Source: an uncultured Bacilli bacterium (lineage in GTDB: Bacteria > Bacillota_I > Bacilli_A > RF39 > UBA660). Taken from it: a DNA stretch of 32,631 nucleotides. Both the position numbers and the translations under genes were made by a program. The stretch is from assembly GCA_944332535.1 (NCBI GenBank), contig CALVKE010000016.1:1-32631 (forward strand), written 5' to 3'. Of the stretch, positions 23,599 to 29,876 are shown one piece after another (positions within the stretch are counted from its first letter, which is position 1; each line of letters opens with the position of its first letter). Below the pieces are notes generated by a model. It did no database searches, had not been told where the DNA came from, and saw nothing but the letters and a program-made list of their open reading frames with translations.

Positions 23599-24714
23599 TT
23601 AGCACTTTTTGTAATGCTTCACAATATATTTTTTTAGATCTAATTTCTTATTTTTTATTTTTCGCATTAAAATTTGTTCTTCTAGATCTTCAAGAATTTC
23701 TTTTATGAGTGGTCCTTCCTTTACTTCTAGTAAGTTCATAATCTCATTTCCATCTAGTGCAATTTCTTTTCGACTTTGAATCGGTAAATGATTATAGCGC
23801 TTGGTAATTTCTTTTTTACTTATTCCTTGAATATCTGCTGCGATCATGGCAACATATAAATCATAGCGATATAACACTCGTGGATCTTTTAAATTTTCTT
23901 TGGAAGCTTGTTGCACCAAGTGAATAATTTGACTTTCGTTTTTGGTAAATGGATATTTTGTATCTAGGATTGCCCAAATTCCACATAAGTCTCCATAATA
24001 ACGTAACTTTGGCAAATTAGGTAAATCTAGATATTCTTCTAGTCCAAGTTCCAGTAATAAGGAAATTCCATAACGAATGTTTTTACTCGTAAAAATTTTA
24101 TCCAATTCTTTTCTTTTTCGTTCATAAGATAGCTTTTTTAATAGAAAACGATTCGATAAAATAGCTTCTTTTACTTCTTGACTCAATTTAAAATGCAATA
24201 CTGTAGCAAAACGAATGGCTCTTAGCATTCTCAGAGCATCTTGTTGAAATTTTTCATTACTTGGTCCAACGGTATGAATCGTTTTCGTCTTGATATCGTT
24301 CATCGCGTTCAAGTGATCGATTATTTTTCCGCTAGAATCCATACATAGTGTATTCATTAAGAAGTCTCGTCGTGTTAAATCTTGCTCCAATTTATCGATA
24401 TATTCAAATTCGACGGGCTTACGATAGTCTTGGTAGGTAATTTCTCGACGAAACGTCGTAATATCAAAAGCAGTTCCTTGGAAGAATAAAGTAACGGAAC
24501 CATATTCTTCTTTCGGAAGACAATTTTCGGGAAAAATCTCACGAATTTCTTTGGGTGTCGCATTGGTTGCAATATCGACATCACTCGTTTGACGTCTTAA
24601 TTTCCAATCTCTTACAAAACCTCCTACAATATAAGCTTGAAATCCCGCTTCTTCGAATTTTTTTAATACTGTTAAGGATTTCTCTAGTAGTTTTTTATTG
24701 TTCTTCCGGTCCAT
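23599..24714 (-). CDS. cca: CCA tRNA nucleotidyltransferase
   Basis: This 371-residue class II nucleotidyltransferase adds or repairs the CCA end of tRNAs. The signature GGFVRD is at 31-36, with catalytic D45-V-D47 in TSDVDIAT. RRDFLMNTLC and the RNA/nucleotide-selection region around DALRMLRAIRF follow. The C-terminal half is helical, and no HD phosphohydrolase domain is seen. A poly(A) polymerase is the usual confusion, but one copy in a compact Firmicute argues for CCA addition. The ATG at 24714 lacks a strong ribosome site (GAGAAAT only), which is unusual here. No clear promoter was found upstream. Confidence 0.9.
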   Translation of the reverse strand: MDRKNNKKLLEKSLTVLKKFEEAGFQAYIVGGFVRDWKLRRQTSDVDIATNATPKEIREIFPENCLPKEEYGSVTLFFQGTAFDITTFRREITYQDYRKPVEFEYIDKLEQDLTRRDFLMNTLCMDSSGKIIDHLNAMNDIKTKTIHTVGPSNEKFQQDALRMLRAIRFATVLHFKLSQEVKEAILSNRFLLKKLSYERKRKELDKIFTSKNIRYGISLLLELGLEEYLDLPNLPKLRYYGDLCGIWAILDTKYPFTKNESQIIHLVQQASKENLKDPRVLYRYDLYVAMIAADIQGISKKEITKRYNHLPIQSRKEIALDGNEIMNLLEVKEGPLIKEILEDLEEQILMRKIKNKKLDLKKYIVKHYKKC

Positions 24715-24810
24715 ATTTCTCTTTTTCTCATTCCCTTCTATCCTTATAGAGAATACTTTCTTCGTTTCTTATTTTATCATATTAATCCTATTTTTGGAAG
24801 AGTTTCCTAC

Positions 24811-24840
24811 AAAAGAAAAAAGCCGTTAGGCTTTTCTTTA
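24811..24840 (-). terminator. HU gene terminator
   Basis: Minus strand: AAAAGCC (24835-24829), loop TAAC, GGCTTTT (24824-24818), then TTCTTTT. It begins directly after the stop codon. Confidence 0.85.
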
Positions 24841-25116
24841 TTATTCGTTGACAGCTTCTTTTAATGCTGAACCAGCTTTAAATGAAACAGCAGTTCTTGC
24901 TGCAATTTGAACAGTTTCTCCAGTTTGTGGATTACGTCCTTCACGAGCAGCTCTTTTACTTGTTGCAAAAGTTCCAAATCCAACTAGTGGTACTTTATCT
25001 CCTCTTACTAATGCTTCTTTTACTGTTTCTAAGAATGCATCGATAGCGCGAGTTGCATCTGCTTTTGTTAATCCAGTTTTGGTTGCAACTGCTTCAACTA
25101 ATTCTGATTTTTTCAT
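24841..25116 (-). CDS. hup: DNA-binding protein HU
   Basis: This 91-residue histone-like protein opens MKKSELVEAVATKTGLTKAD and has the DNA-gripping arm signature VPLVGFGTF-(A)TSKRAAREGRNPQTGE. HU bends and compacts DNA and assists replication and repair. The size is typical. It has a strong AGGAGG ribosome site, its own promoter and its own terminator, as expected for an abundant protein. A 6-bp hairpin lies in the leader just upstream of the ribosome site. The hbs/spoIVA neighbourhood is conserved from Bacillus, although a TasA-like gene is inserted here. Confidence 0.97.
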   Translation of the reverse strand: MKKSELVEAVATKTGLTKADATRAIDAFLETVKEALVRGDKVPLVGFGTFATSKRAAREGRNPQTGETVQIAARTAVSFKAGSALKEAVNE

Positions 25117-25139
25117 GTTTCATTAACCTCCTAATTTTT

Positions 25140-25160
25140 TAAGCACACCTATGATGCTTA
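25140..25160 (-). other. Leader hairpin of the HU mRNA
   Basis: On the minus strand TAAGCA and TGCTTA form a 6-bp stem with a 9-nt loop, followed by AAAAAATTAGGAGG. It may protect the 5' end or act in control; no U-tract follows, so it is not a terminator. Confidence 0.35.
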
Positions 25161-25167
25161 CATATAC

Positions 25168-25196
25168 AGAATAGCATCTTTTAGCTTTAAAATCAA
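25168..25196 (-). promoter_or_regulatory. HU promoter
   Basis: Minus strand: TTGATT (25196-25191), a 17-bp spacer and TATTCT (25173-25168) preceded by TGC. Confidence 0.6.
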
Positions 25197-25227
25197 GGGT
25201 TTTCTCGAAGATTTCTAAAAATTATTG

Positions 25228-25770
25228 TTAGGATTGTTGCTCTGCCTCTATTTTGATTTTCGCAAAATAGTATTTATTCTCTTCGGCAGTCGTACTTTCT
25301 TCCTCTAACCATAAGCGTAATTCAAATTTCTTTGTTGCTCCTCCCTCAATATTTCCGCTTGTTAAAACGTTTCCTACATCGGATAAAAAGGTAGATCCTA
25401 CGACACTCGTTCCCTCTTTTAATTCATACTTTAGTTTATCATTGGATAAAAAGGTGCAGCCGCTGCAAGCATTTTTTTGCTCTTCATCTTCTTCCAAAGA
25501 AATTTGATACATAACGGTAAGATCTCCTGTATTATGAAGTGTAAACACATAAGGATTCAATGTTTTTCCTTCTTCGTCTGTCATAGGATAAGCGTTATTT
25601 AGGCGAATCGCATTTTCTTCTTGCTCTAGTTCAAAGTCAAGCGTTCCAACAGAAAGCCGATAATTCTTCTTTCCACTTAGTGTCACTTGAAAAAGAGCAT
25701 AACTAGTCGCGATAACAGCAACAAACATAATGATTCCTACCCCAATTAAAATTCCTGTTTTCTCTTTCAT
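25228..25770 (-). CDS. Secreted TasA/camelysin-like protein (tentative)
   Basis: A 180-residue protein with an N-terminal hydrophobic segment (about 8-26) ending ATSYALFQ, which resembles the signal peptides handled by SipW-type peptidases in the TasA/CalY family. A beta-rich domain follows, with VGTLDFELEQEE near 41-52 and NPYVFTLHNTGDLTVMYQISL near 72-92, typical of that group. A CSGC pair (C102, C105) may form a disulfide. TasA-like proteins form extracellular fibres in Bacillus biofilms. No SipW is encoded in this window. It lies between HU and spoIVA and has its own strong promoter. Family membership is from overall appearance, not from a decisive motif. Confidence 0.5.
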   Translation of the reverse strand: MKEKTGILIGVGIIMFVAVIATSYALFQVTLSGKKNYRLSVGTLDFELEQEENAIRLNNAYPMTDEEGKTLNPYVFTLHNTGDLTVMYQISLEEDEEQKNACSGCTFLSNDKLKYELKEGTSVVGSTFLSDVGNVLTSGNIEGGATKKFELRLWLEEESTTAEENKYYFAKIKIEAEQQS

Positions 25771-25806
25771 GTTTTTACCCTACCTTTTTTATTTTCCTAT
25801 AAGAAT

Positions 25807-25835
25807 ATTTTAGCAGAAACGAGGATCTTTTTCAA
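25807..25835 (-). promoter_or_regulatory. Promoter of the TasA-like gene
   Basis: Minus strand: TTGAAA (25835-25830), a 17-bp spacer and TAAAAT (25812-25807) preceded by TGC. With both boxes at five of six plus the extension, it is one of the best promoters in the window. Confidence 0.75.
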
Positions 25836-25841
25836 CCTCTA

Positions 25842-25873
25842 TAAAAAAGAAAAAGAGCGGGGAGCTCTTCTTT
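25842..25873 (-). terminator. spoIVA terminator
   Basis: Minus strand: AAGAGC, loop TCCCC, GCTCTT (25869-25864 with 25858-25853), extendable to about 9 bp through a G-U pair, then TTTCTTTTTT. The base of the stem touches the spoIVA stop codon (25872-25874). Confidence 0.8.
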
Positions 25874-27347
25874 ATAATACGATGGCAATCATATTGTTGG
25901 AACCTTTATTTACAATTTTGGTCAACGTATTTTGTAATTTGAAACGAATATTATCTGGCATCATATTGATCTTAGACTGTATTCCTTCTTGTACGATGGC
26001 ATCTAAACTTCGTCCAAAGATCTCGCTTTTCCAGATACTTCCAGGTTCTGCCTCGTAATCTTTCATCAGGTAATTAATTAATTCTTTGCTTTGCACTTCG
26101 CTTCCGATGATTGGTTCAAAAGTGGAGTTAACATCTACTCGAATCATGTGAATACTTGGAGCAGTGGCTTTTAATTTTACGCCAAAGCGACTTCCTTGTT
26201 TGGTAATTTCTGGAGTATCTAACTTCATGTCATCAATCGTTGGTGTTGCTACTCCATACCCTGTTTGTTTGACCATTTTTAAAGCAAATTTAATTTGATC
26301 GTATTCTTTTTTTGCTTCGTTTAACTCTTGGAATAAATTTAACAGTTCCGCACGATTCGTTACGTCGATATTGATAATTTCGGATAACACTTGATGATAA
26401 AGTTCATTCGGTGCTTCTAGCGAAATCGTTACTTCTCCGGTTGCAGGGTTCACATCCGATAAATAAGACTTACTGATTTCTGGAATATTCATAAAATGGG
26501 AAGTAATATTTTCAATATCTCTTAACTTATCTACTTCTACGACACTTTCACGAATGGCATCGATGAAACATTTTTTTACCGGATGTTTTGGATTTAAAAT
26601 AGCAATCCATTCTGGCAAGTTTACTTTTACATCTACGACTGGGAATTCATAAAGGGCTTCTCTTAGAATGTCATACATATCTTTGTTATTCATGTTTTCA
26701 ATATTCATCGGAAGAACTGGTACATTATGTTCTTCTTTTAGGCGTTCTGCTATTTTTTCGGTTTCTGGAATCATTGGATGTGTACTATTTAATAATACAA
26801 TAAAAGGTTTGCCAATTTCTTTTAATTCGCGAATTACTCGCTCTTCCGCTTCAATATAATCACTTCGTTTAAAGTCCCCGATACTACCATCCGTCGTTAC
26901 GACAATTCCAATGGTAGAATGATCTTTGATTACTTTTTCTGTTCCCACTTCTGCCGCTTCTACAAAACTAATCGCATCATCATACCATGGTGTTTTTACA
27001 AGTCTTGGGCCATTTTCATCTTCTGCTCCCTTGGCATCGTTAATGAGATACCCAACACAATCAATCAATCGAATATTGCAAGAAAAGTCATCAATTTTAA
27101 TTTTCGCTGCATTGTTGGGTACAAACTTTGGTTCTGTAGTCATGATGGTCTTTCCACCTGCACTTTGAGGAATTTCATCTAACGCTCTTTTTCGCTCGTA
27201 TTCATCTTCGATATTCGGAACAATTAAATTTTCTACGACCTTCTTAATAAACGTACTTTTTCCGGTTCGAACGGCTCCTACTACTCCTAGATAGATGTCT
27301 CCTCCTGTTCTTTCTGCAATATTTTTAATGATATCTTTCTTTTCCAT
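25872..27347 (-). CDS. spoIVA: Stage IV sporulation protein A (coat basement ATPase)
   Basis: This 491-residue protein is made in the mother cell; it polymerises with ATP hydrolysis on the forespore surface and is the base layer of the spore coat. The length is essentially that of the Bacillus protein. Walker A GAVRTGKST is at 24-32 with K30, and an RLIDCVGY switch-like motif and the NSTHP segment follow. The conserved C-terminus (NKGSNNMIAIVL) is intact. The start is ATG 27347, with a weak ribosome site (AGAGTGGAT). It stands alone between a terminator upstream (27394-27427) and its own downstream. Mother-cell sigma-E control would be expected; a poor match (TTCTATT, 13-bp spacer, CGTATAGTT) is visible at about 27377-27421. 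Confidence 0.97.
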   Translation of the reverse strand: MEKKDIIKNIAERTGGDIYLGVVGAVRTGKSTFIKKVVENLIVPNIEDEYERKRALDEIPQSAGGKTIMTTEPKFVPNNAAKIKIDDFSCNIRLIDCVGYLINDAKGAEDENGPRLVKTPWYDDAISFVEAAEVGTEKVIKDHSTIGIVVTTDGSIGDFKRSDYIEAEERVIRELKEIGKPFIVLLNSTHPMIPETEKIAERLKEEHNVPVLPMNIENMNNKDMYDILREALYEFPVVDVKVNLPEWIAILNPKHPVKKCFIDAIRESVVEVDKLRDIENITSHFMNIPEISKSYLSDVNPATGEVTISLEAPNELYHQVLSEIINIDVTNRAELLNLFQELNEAKKEYDQIKFALKMVKQTGYGVATPTIDDMKLDTPEITKQGSRFGVKLKATAPSIHMIRVDVNSTFEPIIGSEVQSKELINYLMKDYEAEPGSIWKSEIFGRSLDAIVQEGIQSKINMMPDNIRFKLQNTLTKIVNKGSNNMIAIVL

Positions 27348-27393
27348 ATTTTATCCACTCTTCTTTCTTTTTGTTCAATTAACTATACGTGTA

Positions 27394-27427
27394 GAAACAA
27401 AAAATAGAACTTTTTCGTTCTATTTTT
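27394..27427 (-). terminator. spoVIF terminator
   Basis: On the minus strand AAAAATAGAAC (27427-27417) pairs perfectly with GTTCTATTTTT (27410-27400) over 11 bp with a 6-nt loop, followed by TGTTTC. It separates spoVIF from spoIVA. Confidence 0.75.
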
Positions 27428-27480
27428 CTCTCTTCCTAGTAATGAAACCGCAAAAAAATCCCTCTTTTTTCTTCGCCGGA

Positions 27481-27720
27481 TTAAAACATTTTATCAATAT
27501 CTTTTGGAATATTATCTTTTACGATCGTACTTACAATTTTATCCTCTTTTTCTTTGCTTACTGGTTTTCCTGTCATGTTACTAATCTCTTGAATGACATC
27601 CCTTAAAACTTTTTCATCTTTCATATTGGATTTTTGTAATTTATTCGCTAACGATAAAATCGTATCCTTGTTTACACTCGTTTTCTTTTCTACTTTGTTA
27701 AAAAAATTATCTCCAAACAT
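27481..27720 (-). CDS. spoVIF: Stage VI sporulation protein F-like
   Basis: This 79-residue protein matches the SpoVIF family in my reading: FFNKVEKKTSVNKD near the start, LANKLQKSNMKDEKVLRD in the middle, and GKPVSKEKEDKIV...NIPKDIDKMF at the end. In Bacillus SpoVIF is a mother-cell protein needed for late coat assembly under sigma-K/GerE. The start is ATG 27720, behind AGGAGG and seven T; the frame stays open to 27810, but that stretch is the upstream intergenic region. Upstream transcripts would fold the ribosome site into a 14-bp hairpin. It lies next to spoIVA, forming a small coat-gene pair. Confidence 0.85.
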   Translation of the reverse strand: MFGDNFFNKVEKKTSVNKDTILSLANKLQKSNMKDEKVLRDVIQEISNMTGKPVSKEKEDKIVSTIVKDNIPKDIDKMF

Positions 27721-27759
27721 AAAAAAACCTCCTACCACATTATATGTAGAAAGTTTTTT
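27721..27759 (-). terminator. Hairpin over the spoVIF ribosome site (terminator-like)
   Basis: On the minus strand AAAAAACTTTCTAC (27759-27746) pairs with GTAGGAGGTTTTTT (27735-27722) over 14 bp with two G-U pairs and a 10-nt loop. The 3' arm contains AGGAGG of spoVIF and merges with a seven-T run directly before the ATG. It could terminate readthrough from der, hide the ribosome site, or both. Confidence 0.65.
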
Positions 27760-27764
27760 ATGGT
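27738..27764 (-). promoter_or_regulatory. Candidate spoVIF promoter inside the hairpin
   Basis: CATATAATG (27746-27738) lies in the hairpin loop and the last base of the 5' arm, with ACC (27764-27762) 15 bases upstream. This resembles the sigma-K pattern of AC then CATA at about 16 bases; the sigma-A -35 (GAAACC) is poor. Transcription would start near 27732, at the ribosome site itself. Confidence 0.4.
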
Positions 27765-27772
27765 TTCGCACC

Positions 27773-28003
27773 TTATTGGAAAAAGCCATTTTTTTGATTA
27801 GACGCAGCAAGTACTTCTTGAAACAATTCTTCTCCTAATGCTTTTCGAAGTTTTTCGCGTCTTTTTCCGAATTCTTGGCATTGCTTTTGATAAGCTCCAA
27901 AATCAATCTGTTGTTTTTCAAATCGTTCGTCCAATAATTTTTGGGCGCGCTCTAAGCTTTCTAAACTTCTCTTTGCTTCCATCTTATCGCTTTTAAAAAA
28001 CAT
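27773..28003 (-). CDS. Small helical/coiled-coil protein, unknown
   Basis: A 76-residue, highly charged helical protein (SLESLERAQKLLDERFEKQQ followed by RREKLRKALGEELFQEVL) with Leu spacing that suggests a helical hairpin or short coiled coil. It starts two bases after the der stop, with AAAGGAG inside the end of der, so it is translated together with der. No family recognised. An association with the ribosome-assembly GTPase Der is suggested only by position. Confidence 0.65.
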   Translation of the reverse strand: MFFKSDKMEAKRSLESLERAQKLLDERFEKQQIDFGAYQKQCQEFGKRREKLRKALGEELFQEVLAASNQKNGFFQ

Positions 28004-28005
28004 AA

Positions 28006-29313
28006 TTATTCTTCTCCTTTATTTTTGAATTGAAGAAGGATGGGCGTTCCTTCAAAATCGAAATTTTCTCTTAATTTATTTTCTAAGTATCGTTCATAAG
28101 AAAAATGAACAAGCCCTTTATTATTTACATGGAAGGTAAATTTGGGAGGACAAACACCCGATTGATTGGCAAAGTAGATTTTTAAGCGTTTTCCTTTATA
28201 AGAAGGCGGTAAATTAAGAGCATACGCTTCTTCGATCACTTCGTTTAAGACACTTGTTTTTATTTCTCTTGTAATGTTATTGGCAACTTTTAATACTTCT
28301 GGCATTAACGTATGAAGACGTTTTTTTGTAAGGGCAGACAAGAACACAATGGGAGCATAGGTAATAAATTGAAATTCACTTCGAACAAGCTTCGTATATT
28401 CTTTGATGTCTTTCTTTTCTACTTTATCCCATTTATTAACGACGATGATTAAGCCTTTTCCCTTTTCTAAGGCATACCCTGCAATGTGCTTGTCATGTTC
28501 GATAATTCCCTCTTCGGCATTGATTACCAAAAGACAAATATCGCATCGATCAATTGCTGTCAGGCTTCTTAGTAAACTATATTTTTCTACTGCTTCGAAG
28601 ACTTTTCCTTTTTTTCGCATCCCCGCGGTATCGATTAGTACGAATTCTTCTTTGTCGTAGGTAAAGACGGTGTCGATAGCATCTCTTGTCGTTCCAGCCG
28701 TCGAGCTGACAATCACTCTATTTTCCATTAGAAGAGCATTTACTAAGCTACTTTTTCCAACATTTGGTCTTCCAATCACCGCAAGTTTTAACCGAGTATC
28801 CTCCGGTTGCTCTTCTATTTTACGAAAATCGCGAACGATACTATCCATTAGTTCTACAAAACCAATGTTATGCTCTCCCGAAACGGGAATATATTCTGAA
28901 AAACCTAATTCGTAAAAGTCATACATGTGTTCTTTACTTTCTCTCGTATCGATTTTATTAATCACAACAATAATTCTTTTTTGACTTTTGCGAAGCAAAT
29001 CTCTTACTACTAAATCGTTTTGCGTAAGACCTTCTTTTCCGTCGACAATAAATAGAACAACGTCACTTTTTTCAATGGCAATTTCAGCTTGTATTTTGAT
29101 TTCTTCTTGAAAAGCATCATCCCCTAAATCGATTCCTCCAGTATCGATCAAATGGAATTGATAAGGGCCATAAGTGGCATCAGAGTATAGCCGATCTCTA
29201 GTAACTCCTGGAGTATCTTCGATAATGGCAATCTTTTTCCCAGCAATACGATTAAAAATCGTACTTTTTCCAACGTTTGGTCTTCCAACTAAGGCGACAG
29301 TGGGTAACTTCAT
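28006..29313 (-). CDS. der: Ribosome-assembly GTPase Der (EngA)
   Basis: This 435-residue protein has tandem GTPase domains for 50S subunit assembly. Both P-loops are GRPNVGKS, at 10-17 and 181-188; DTGG and NKID occur in the first domain and DTAGMRKKGK and NKWDKVEKKD in the second. A C-terminal KH-like domain runs from about 345 to the end. The start is ATG 29313, behind AAGGAGG; the seven codons upstream in frame overlap the ribosome site. Its promoter lies within the terminator of the previous gene. der near spoIVA and HU is a Bacillus-type arrangement, but gpsA, usually between them, is missing here. Confidence 0.97.
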   Translation of the reverse strand: MKLPTVALVGRPNVGKSTIFNRIAGKKIAIIEDTPGVTRDRLYSDATYGPYQFHLIDTGGIDLGDDAFQEEIKIQAEIAIEKSDVVLFIVDGKEGLTQNDLVVRDLLRKSQKRIIVVINKIDTRESKEHMYDFYELGFSEYIPVSGEHNIGFVELMDSIVRDFRKIEEQPEDTRLKLAVIGRPNVGKSSLVNALLMENRVIVSSTAGTTRDAIDTVFTYDKEEFVLIDTAGMRKKGKVFEAVEKYSLLRSLTAIDRCDICLLVINAEEGIIEHDKHIAGYALEKGKGLIIVVNKWDKVEKKDIKEYTKLVRSEFQFITYAPIVFLSALTKKRLHTLMPEVLKVANNITREIKTSVLNEVIEEAYALNLPPSYKGKRLKIYFANQSGVCPPKFTFHVNNKGLVHFSYERYLENKLRENFDFEGTPILLQFKNKGEE

Positions 29314-29341
29314 AGGTCTTCCTCCTTTCTTCACTAGGGTT

Positions 29342-29370
29342 ATTATAGCAAAAAAAAAGAGAAAAGTAAA
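29342..29370 (-). promoter_or_regulatory. der promoter inside the preceding terminator
   Basis: Minus strand: TTTACT (29370-29365), a 17-bp spacer and TATAAT (29347-29342) preceded by TGC. The -35 occupies the loop and 3' arm of the upstream terminator, and the spacer contains its U-tract. Confidence 0.7.
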
Positions 29371-29379
29371 ATTCTTTTC
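29351..29379 (-). terminator. Terminator of the gene at 29378-29815
   Basis: Minus strand: GAAAAG (29379-29374), loop AATTTTA, CTTTTC (29366-29361), then TCTTTTTTTTT. The stop codon TGA (29380-29378) overlaps the stem. Confidence 0.7.
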
Positions 29380-29815
29380 ACGGTATTACCATTCCTTCTT
29401 TTTTTACTTTTTCTGCTTCTTCTTTATAATGAAAATCTAGAAACTCAATTTCTTTTTCAAGATCCACTAATAAGATATCCATATAATATCTTCCTTGATA
29501 GAAATACTGTTTTCCGCAAGTGGTAAAGCGATTTTCGGAAGATGCTAAAATACTGTGATTTAGATGCAATACGATATTTAAATCGATTTCTTCTTCGTAC
29601 TCGTCGATTTGTTCAAATTCTAAAATCATTATTTTATTGATATAGACGTCTAAATGATAATATCCTTGCAAAGCAAGATGGTGCTGTTTGCGAAGTCGAA
29701 TTACTAACAGCTTGATTAAGGTCTTCACGTCTTCCACTTCATAGTCTAAAATATTATCGAAAATTAAAGTATAATAAACTACTAATTTATCATTGCTGAG
29801 CCACTCTACTTTCAC
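29378..29815 (-). CDS. Conserved-looking cytoplasmic protein, unknown
   Basis: A 145-residue soluble protein beginning MKVEWLSNDKLVVYYT at GTG 29815, with AGGTGAT six bases upstream. It alternates beta-like segments (KLVVYY, YYHLDVYINKIMILEF, YYMDILLVD) with one basic helix (VKTLIKLLVIRLRKQHH) and acidic loops, ending in a Lys/Glu-rich tail. The pattern loosely recalls small adaptor-like proteins, but I see no decisive motif and give no function. It lies between engB and der, with its own promoter and terminator. Confidence 0.6.
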   Translation of the reverse strand: MKVEWLSNDKLVVYYTLIFDNILDYEVEDVKTLIKLLVIRLRKQHHLALQGYYHLDVYINKIMILEFEQIDEYEEEIDLNIVLHLNHSILASSENRFTTCGKQYFYQGRYYMDILLVDLEKEIEFLDFHYKEEAEKVKKEGMVIP

Positions 29816-29832
29816 AAGATATCACCTAACAT

Positions 29833-29862
29833 ATTGTATGACGGCGAATCTCTTTGGTTCAA
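29833..29862 (-). promoter_or_regulatory. Promoter of the gene at 29378-29815
   Basis: Minus strand: TTGAAC (29862-29857), an 18-bp spacer and TACAAT (29838-29833). The sequence CATACAAT also matches a sigma-E -10, but no sigma-E -35 is seen at the right distance. The leader is about 11 nt. Confidence 0.5.
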
Positions 29863-29876
29863 CGTCTATCCTATTT

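Noticed and set aside
29833-29840. CATACAAT as a sigma-E promoter for the gene at 29378-29815
   Set aside because: The -10 matches, but no sigma-E -35 lies at 13-15 bases; a sigma-A reading with TTGAAC at 18 bp is equally good, so sporulation control is not claimed.
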